Origin: Pseudomonadota bacterium
GTDB taxonomy: Bacteria; Pseudomonadota; Alphaproteobacteria; Rhizobiales; Rhizobiaceae
Length of the DNA: 17,376 bases
Direction of reading: 5' to 3'
NCBI GenBank assembly: GCA_023444445.1
Contig: JAEXMK010000020.1
Span: forward strand, 1-17,376
A program made the position numbers and the translations under genes. Positions within the stretch are counted from its first letter, which is position 1; every line of letters starts with the position of its first letter. This document shows, in pieces, positions 13,870-17,376 of this stretch. Below the pieces are notes generated by a model. That model did no database searches. It saw only the letters and a program-made list of their open reading frames with translations, and was not told where the DNA came from.

Positions 13870-14967
13870 TCAGCTTGAACGACGGCCCACCCAGCGATGC
13901 CAGGATTCCTCACTGCCGTTGAAGACATTGAGATCGATGCGGCCATCAACGCCATGCGAGAGGCCGGAGCCGGAATATTGCCAGAACAGCCACTTGCGAC
14001 CGGGATAGACCACTGATGGATGCTGGGCGACAGCGCGCAACCAGAATGGATAATCCTGGAACTCGCCCTGGAGGTTATCCTTGTAAAAATCGGGCGCCGT
14101 ATAGATGATCGGCCGCTGGCCGTAATGGCGCTCGAGCTTGTCCATGAAGACGCGCATCTTTTCCAGAACACGCTCACGGGAATGGCGCATCTTGCAGCTT
14201 GATTCGCCATTATACTCCACGTCGATGACTGGAGGCAGCGCGTCCGGATCGCGCGGCACGTTGCGAATGAACCAGTCGGCCTGTTCGCTGGCGTTGCGGC
14301 ACCAATAAAAGAAGTGGTAAGCGCCGCGGCGAATGCCCGCCTCCTTCGCGCGCTGCCAGTTGGTGCGGAACATCGGATCGAGATGATCACCGCCATCCGT
14401 CGCCTTGATGAAGGCGAAGTTCGCGCCGCGGGTGCGCAGCAGCGGCCAGTCTATATTTGCCTGCCAGCGGGAGACATCCACCCCATGGACCTGGAAATGG
14501 CGCGGCTGAACCCGGCCGAAATTGATGGGCTTGGCGTCGCTGAAACTGGAACGGAAGATACGGGAGCGGATCTGCGCGCCAGCGCTCGCCGCCGGAGCCG
14601 CAGCCATGGCCAATTGCACCGGGCGCTCCATCGGCCTTTCGGGCGGCTGCACCATTCCGGTCTGCGAGGGAACCGGCAGACGGATCTCCGGCGCACTTTG
14701 CGGCAGGGATGCCCTTGGCGTGACGGCGGAAAAGGCTTTGGGCTCATCAGGCACCGGACCACCCCATGCCAAAACTTCCTGCCGTGGCTGTGCTGAAATG
14801 GGCTGGGTGCCGACGCTTGCCTGCGGCACCGGCGCGGATGGCTTGACCGAACTCGTGGTTTCCTTCGACGGCAAGCCGGCCATCAGGCTTTCCGGCCCGG
14901 AACTGGACGTGCAGCCCCCAAGCAGAAGGCAACCGAAAAGAAGTGCTGGCACAGCCGATGAACGCAT
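13870..14967 (-). CDS. GH25 family lysozyme-like lipoprotein
   Basis: This 365-aa protein begins with a lipoprotein signal peptide; the lipobox L-G-G-C places the lipidated cysteine at residue 19. A long Pro/Ser/Ala-rich linker (20-155) leads to a glycoside hydrolase family 25 domain (about 158-360). The catalytic-type residues are present: D164 in G-V-D-V-S-R-W-Q, and D249 and E251 in P-P-V-I-D-V-E-Y-N-G. It should cleave the muramic acid-GlcNAc bond of peptidoglycan or bind it, anchored to an outer or inner membrane. The frame extends to a start at 15000, but ATG 14967 gives the proper signal peptide. Its stop is three bases from the convergent transporter's stop. Confidence 0.9.
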   Translation of the reverse strand: MRSSAVPALLFGCLLLGGCTSSSGPESLMAGLPSKETTSSVKPSAPVPQASVGTQPISAQPRQEVLAWGGPVPDEPKAFSAVTPRASLPQSAPEIRLPVPSQTGMVQPPERPMERPVQLAMAAAPAASAGAQIRSRIFRSSFSDAKPINFGRVQPRHFQVHGVDVSRWQANIDWPLLRTRGANFAFIKATDGGDHLDPMFRTNWQRAKEAGIRRGAYHFFYWCRNASEQADWFIRNVPRDPDALPPVIDVEYNGESSCKMRHSRERVLEKMRVFMDKLERHYGQRPIIYTAPDFYKDNLQGEFQDYPFWLRAVAQHPSVVYPGRKWLFWQYSGSGLSHGVDGRIDLNVFNGSEESWHRWVGRRSS

Positions 14968-15146
14968 GAGAACCCGTACGCAAAACAAATCGGGGGGCAC
15001 TCAGACGCCACCCGCAAACCTCGAAAGACAAATGCTAACGGAAGATTATCAAAAAAGACTGAATCTTATCTTTACGCCGGCATCTGCCAATACGCCCGTC
15101 ATTTATGACAGACGAAACGCTTCGGGTTCTCGCGCAAGGGCGGCGT

Positions 15147-15335
15147 TCAGGCCGTCATGGTGGTCAGATCAACGGTGTCGGCACCGGCAGCGTTTCTCTT
15201 GATCGATTCAATCGCATGGATAGCCGATGCCTTCGCCTTATATCCCTCCGACGAAAACATCGTCTCACCATTGGATGCCTTGAAGCGGAAGCGATATTCG
15301 CCGGCTTTGTCCTGATAGATCTCGAATTTATACAT
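15147..15335 (-). CDS. DUF1508 (YegP-like) small protein
   Basis: This 62-aa protein begins M-Y-K-F-E-I-Y-Q-D-K-A-G-E-Y-R-F-R-F-K-A-S-N-G-E, then S-S-E-G-Y-K-A-K-A-S-A-I-H-A-I-E-S-I-K. That is one complete DUF1508 repeat, the small beta-beta-alpha fold of E. coli YegP, which has two copies. Its function is unknown. The start is supported by AGAGGCG about ten bases before ATG 15335. The gene stands alone between the amidotransferase (87 bases away) and the lysozyme gene on the same strand. The 179-base gap on its downstream side (14968-15146) holds the lysozyme leader and no other gene that I can see. Confidence 0.88.
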   Translation of the reverse strand: MYKFEIYQDKAGEYRFRFKASNGETMFSSEGYKAKASAIHAIESIKRNAAGADTVDLTTMTA

Positions 15336-15422
15336 GATCTTTGCGCCTCTGTTGCAAATCGGGGTGAACCCGCGGTGATCTTGAGCAGACCCCGTTCAAT
15401 TCGCAACCAAAAATCGCTGCGG

Positions 15423-16121
15423 TCAGATCAGCCGGATCCAGGCGCGGGCTATTTCCAGGCCGGCCGTGTTGGCCATCTGCGCCCGCGGGCCACGGTGGTG
15501 ACCGTAATTTTCCAGCCAGCCCGGCGACATTCTTTCGACGGAAACCGGGAATGTCCGGCACCACTCGTCGACAACATCAATGGAGGCCTCGAAATGAAAC
15601 TGGGTGCCATAGGCCGCGCGGCCGATACGAAAGGCCTGGTTTTGTGTCATGGCATTGGTCGCAAGGCGCGTGGCGCCAGGCGGAAGCGTAAAAGTGTCGC
15701 AATGCCATTGAAAGATCGGGAAGGTCTGTTGCTGTCCGGCCAAAAGCGGATCTGACGCGCCCTCTCGCGTCAGCGACACCTCCTGCCAGCCAAATTCCGG
15801 CGGGCCCGAGAGAATATTTTCTCCGCCATAGGCGCGCGCCAGCAACTGGCTGCCGAGGCACACGCCCAGCACCGCCTTACCCGCATCACCGAATGTCTTC
15901 ATCAGACGCGCCAGATCCGGGAGATAGGGATAGAGCACATCGTCCAACGCGTTCTGTTCGCCGCCTAGAACGATAAGCGCATCATGATTATGCGCATCTT
16001 CAGGTAGAGGATCGCCCGCATAGGCGCGGATGACGTCGATTTCCGCTGCCGCCTCTTGCAGGGCAATGCCGATTTGTCCATGCGGCGTACCCGCCATGTT
16101 TTCTATGATTGCTACGCGCAT
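15423..16121 (-). CDS. class I glutamine amidotransferase domain protein
   Basis: This 232-aa protein is a stand-alone class I glutamine amidotransferase. It has the nucleophile C88 in L-G-V-C-L-G-S-Q, H176 and E178 in T-Q-F-H-F-E-A, and the oxyanion strand L-I-V-L-G-G-E-Q-N (49-57). The catalytic triad is therefore complete. Relatives include GMP-synthase-like amidotransferases and gamma-glutamyl hydrolases such as PuuD, so a role in amide transfer or gamma-glutamyl hydrolysis is possible. I could not assign a partner synthase. ATG 16121 was chosen because AGAGG lies upstream and the core fold starts directly with R-V-A-I-I-E-N. A short hairpin lies in its leader. Confidence 0.88.
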   Translation of the reverse strand: MRVAIIENMAGTPHGQIGIALQEAAAEIDVIRAYAGDPLPEDAHNHDALIVLGGEQNALDDVLYPYLPDLARLMKTFGDAGKAVLGVCLGSQLLARAYGGENILSGPPEFGWQEVSLTREGASDPLLAGQQQTFPIFQWHCDTFTLPPGATRLATNAMTQNQAFRIGRAAYGTQFHFEASIDVVDEWCRTFPVSVERMSPGWLENYGHHRGPRAQMANTAGLEIARAWIRLI

Positions 16122-16152
16122 AAGACCTCTTGGCGGCGACGATGGACTCAAT

Positions 16153-16167
16153 CGGCAAGGATTGCCG
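16153..16167. repeat. short hairpin in the amidotransferase leader
   Basis: CGGCAA (16153-16158), a 3-base loop GGA, and TTGCCG (16162-16167) form a perfect 6-bp hairpin about 32 bases before the amidotransferase ATG. No T-run follows on either strand, so it is not a terminator. It could be a leader structure or chance. Nearby AAAATCGATTTT at 16193-16204 is a perfect 12-bp palindrome. Confidence 0.35.
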
Positions 16168-16258
16168 GTCAAATCCAGCTTTCACCACGGGAAAAATCGA
16201 TTTTCAAGAGCGTAGCTTCGTCTGCAAGGCGATAGCGGGCAGCCTCACGACTTAAGCC

Positions 16259-16708
16259 TTAGAATTCACGGGCCATCCTGGCGTCCACCGAATGACGGTT
16301 TCCGCCGCGCACGGCGAAAAAGAGGAAGATCGCGGCCCAGAGAATCGACTTTTCCGCGCCGCCCAGACCTTCCGCCTTTACGACACCGTGAAAATAGACC
16401 GTCACCAACAGGACGATCATGGCCGCGAAAGATGCCGGCCGGGTGAACAGGCCAATAGCAACCAAAATGCCGCCGAAAAATTCCGTGGCGGCAAGCAGCG
16501 GCGACCAGAAGACGCCGGGGTAAAAGCCGAGGCTCTCCACCATGCCGACAGCGCCGAAAGGATTGACGATCTTGCCAAATCCGTGGGTGACAAGAAGAAT
16601 CCCGGCTGCGACGCGCAGAATGGTCTCAACCAGATCATGGGTCGAATTATAAAGCGGCGCCACCACCGGCACGAAAAGACGCTGACGATTATTCTCGAAC
16701 TGGGCCAT
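16259..16708 (-). CDS. DoxX family membrane protein
   Basis: This 149-aa protein has four transmembrane helices (about 26-46, 70-88, 91-110 and 120-137). Its pattern is that of the DoxX/DoxD-like family: L-R-V-A-A-G-I-L-L-V-T-H-G-F-G-K-I, A-T-E-F-F-G-G-I-L-V-A-I-G-L-F-T-R-P-A and a final W-A-A-I-F-L-F-F-A-V-R-G-G. Some DoxX proteins take part in redox or thiol stress responses, but most are uncharacterised. ATG 16708 has GGAGATCC upstream, and longer in-frame starts lack support. It is divergent from a SelW/Rdx-type thioredoxin-like gene. A shared redox theme is tempting but unproven. Confidence 0.88.
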   Translation of the reverse strand: MAQFENNRQRLFVPVVAPLYNSTHDLVETILRVAAGILLVTHGFGKIVNPFGAVGMVESLGFYPGVFWSPLLAATEFFGGILVAIGLFTRPASFAAMIVLLVTVYFHGVVKAEGLGGAEKSILWAAIFLFFAVRGGNRHSVDARMAREF

Positions 16709-16757
16709 AGGATCTCCACGTTTCAGCTTTCGACAGCTTCTCTGTTCGCAAAGCCAC

Positions 16758-16786
16758 ATGATAAGAACAAGCATGCGCCCGGTAAA
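16758..16786 (-). promoter_or_regulatory. putative sigma-70 promoter of the DoxX gene
   Basis: On the minus strand, TTTACC (plus coordinates 16781-16786) and TATCAT (16758-16763), separated by 17 bases, form a reasonable promoter. It would give a leader of about 45 bases before the DoxX ATG. The -10 box matches five of six consensus bases and the -35 box four of six. Confidence 0.4.
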
Positions 16787-16853
16787 AACATGAGTAACAA
16801 AGTTGACATTACCGTGAGCATTATTGCCGCCAAGCGGTGAAGGAGACGTGAGG

Positions 16854-17159
16854 ATGACCGAGACCAAACCCCGCATAACCATCCGCTATTGCACGCAATG
16901 CAACTGGTTGCTTCGCGCAGGCTGGATGGCGCAGGAAATCCTGCAGACCTTCGCTTCCGATGTCGGCGAAGTCAGCCTCGTTCCCTCAACCGGCGGCCTG
17001 TTCGAGATCACCGTTAACGGCACGACCATATGGGAACGCAAACGCGATGGCGGTTTTCCCGGCCCAAAAGAACTCAAACAGAGAATCCGTGACATCATCG
17101 ACCCGGAGCGCGACCTCGGTCATGTGGACAGAACGAAGCATGAAGGACTCGACACCTGA
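16854..17159 (+). CDS. SelT/SelW/SelH (Rdx) family thioredoxin-like protein
   Basis: This 101-aa protein carries the Rdx-type motif I-R-Y-C-T-Q-C-N-W (C13 and C16) at the end of the first strand. The family's E-V-S-L-V-P-S-T-G-G-L-F-E-I-T-V-N-G strand region and the terminal F-P-G-P-K-E-L-K-Q-R-I-R-D helix follow. Animal relatives have selenocysteine at the second motif position; here it is an ordinary cysteine, so the protein can act as a thiol oxidoreductase without selenium. ATG 16854 follows a strong AAGGAGACGTGAGG. It is divergent from the DoxX gene. A TTGACA at 16803-16808 has no matching -10 box. Confidence 0.9.
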   Translation: MTETKPRITIRYCTQCNWLLRAGWMAQEILQTFASDVGEVSLVPSTGGLFEITVNGTTIWERKRDGGFPGPKELKQRIRDIIDPERDLGHVDRTKHEGLDT

Positions 17160-17239
17160 CCCGGCGACATGTTTCAACAGCCCCAACCAAGTTTTTTCCA
17201 TTTAAAATCAATGATCGTCATAAAAGTTCAAAAAGCCTG

Positions 17240-17268
17240 TTGACACCGGGCGGCTGCCCTCGTACATC
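17240..17268 (+). promoter_or_regulatory. sigma-70 promoter of tRNA-Leu
   Basis: A consensus -35 box TTGACA (17240-17245), a 17-base spacer and TACATC (17263-17268) lie just upstream of the tRNA gene. Transcription would start near 17275, a few bases before the mature 5' end. Confidence 0.75.
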
Positions 17269-17278
17269 GCTCTCCGTC

Positions 17279-17365
17279 GCCCAGATGGCGGAATTGGTAG
17301 ACGCGCCAGCTTCAGGTGCTGGTACTCGCAAGGGTGTGGAGGTTCGAGTCCTCTTCTGGGCACCA
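17279..17365 (+). tRNA. tRNA-Leu (anticodon CAG)
   Basis: The acceptor stem GCCCAGA (17279-17285) pairs with TCTGGGC (17355-17361). It is followed by discriminator A and an encoded CCA (17363-17365). The anticodon stem CCAGC/GCTGG holds the loop TTCAGGT, giving anticodon CAG, which reads CUG leucine codons. The long variable arm of a class II tRNA is present, and the T arm has GGTTCGAGTCC. A short T-run after the gene (from 17371) may begin its terminator, cut by the window edge. Confidence 0.96.
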
Positions 17366-17376
17366 TTCCATTTTTG

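Noticed and set aside
16803..16808. TTGACA as a -35 box for the SelW-type gene
   Set aside because: No -10 box occurs at 16-18 bases; the nearest AT-rich hexamer is only about ten bases away.
17279..17365. tRNA-Leu as an integration site of a mobile element
   Set aside because: No integrase or direct repeat of the tRNA 3' end is visible, and the window ends just after the gene.

Overview
The window looks like ordinary chromosome from an alphaproteobacterium of the order Rhizobiales, most likely Agrobacterium/Rhizobium. This rests on the high GC content, the rhizobial style of the proteins, a GGAAAACCGGTTCCC-type intergenic palindrome familiar from that group, and an acetylpolyamine amidohydrolase whose catalytic residues fall at the same numbers as in the Mycoplana ramosa enzyme. 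The assignment is inference; no 16S or other decisive marker is present. Genes are densely packed, no gene-free stretch exceeds about 200 bases, and I see no phage genes, insertion sequences or CRISPR array.

Left part (1-5.6 kb): the 3' end of a gamma-glutamyltransferase is followed by a DUF2938 membrane protein. Next comes a 102-aa orphan gene with a textbook sigma-54 promoter. A minus-strand series follows: an M15-like peptidase-fold protein, an EamA exporter, the acetylpolyamine amidohydrolase, a GNAT acetyltransferase with an XRE-cupin regulator, and a SnoaL-like protein.

Middle (5.6-11 kb): a second GNAT gene precedes lepA (elongation factor 4), which ends in a clear intrinsic terminator. 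Then come two divergent regulator/target pairs. The first is DUF2000 with an AraC regulator, whose start codons overlap. The second is a CPYC flavoprotein (thioredoxin-reductase/dithiol-oxidase fold) with an Rrf2 regulator, with two copies of a 17-bp operator-like repeat between them.

Right part (11-17.4 kb): a small Pro/Thr-rich membrane protein, a MocR-type regulator divergent from an EamA/DMT exporter, a GH25 lysozyme-like lipoprotein, a DUF1508 protein, a class I glutamine amidotransferase, a DoxX membrane protein divergent from a SelW/Rdx thioredoxin-like protein, and a tRNA-Leu(CAG) with its promoter.

The recurring theme is small local regulator/target modules: XRE-cupin with GNAT, AraC with DUF2000, Rrf2 with a flavoprotein, and MocR with DMT. 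I found no clearly new multi-gene system. The best leads are the sigma-54 promoter on the orphan gene, the Rrf2/flavoprotein module with a degenerate NADPH site, and a large hairpin directly after the amidohydrolase gene.
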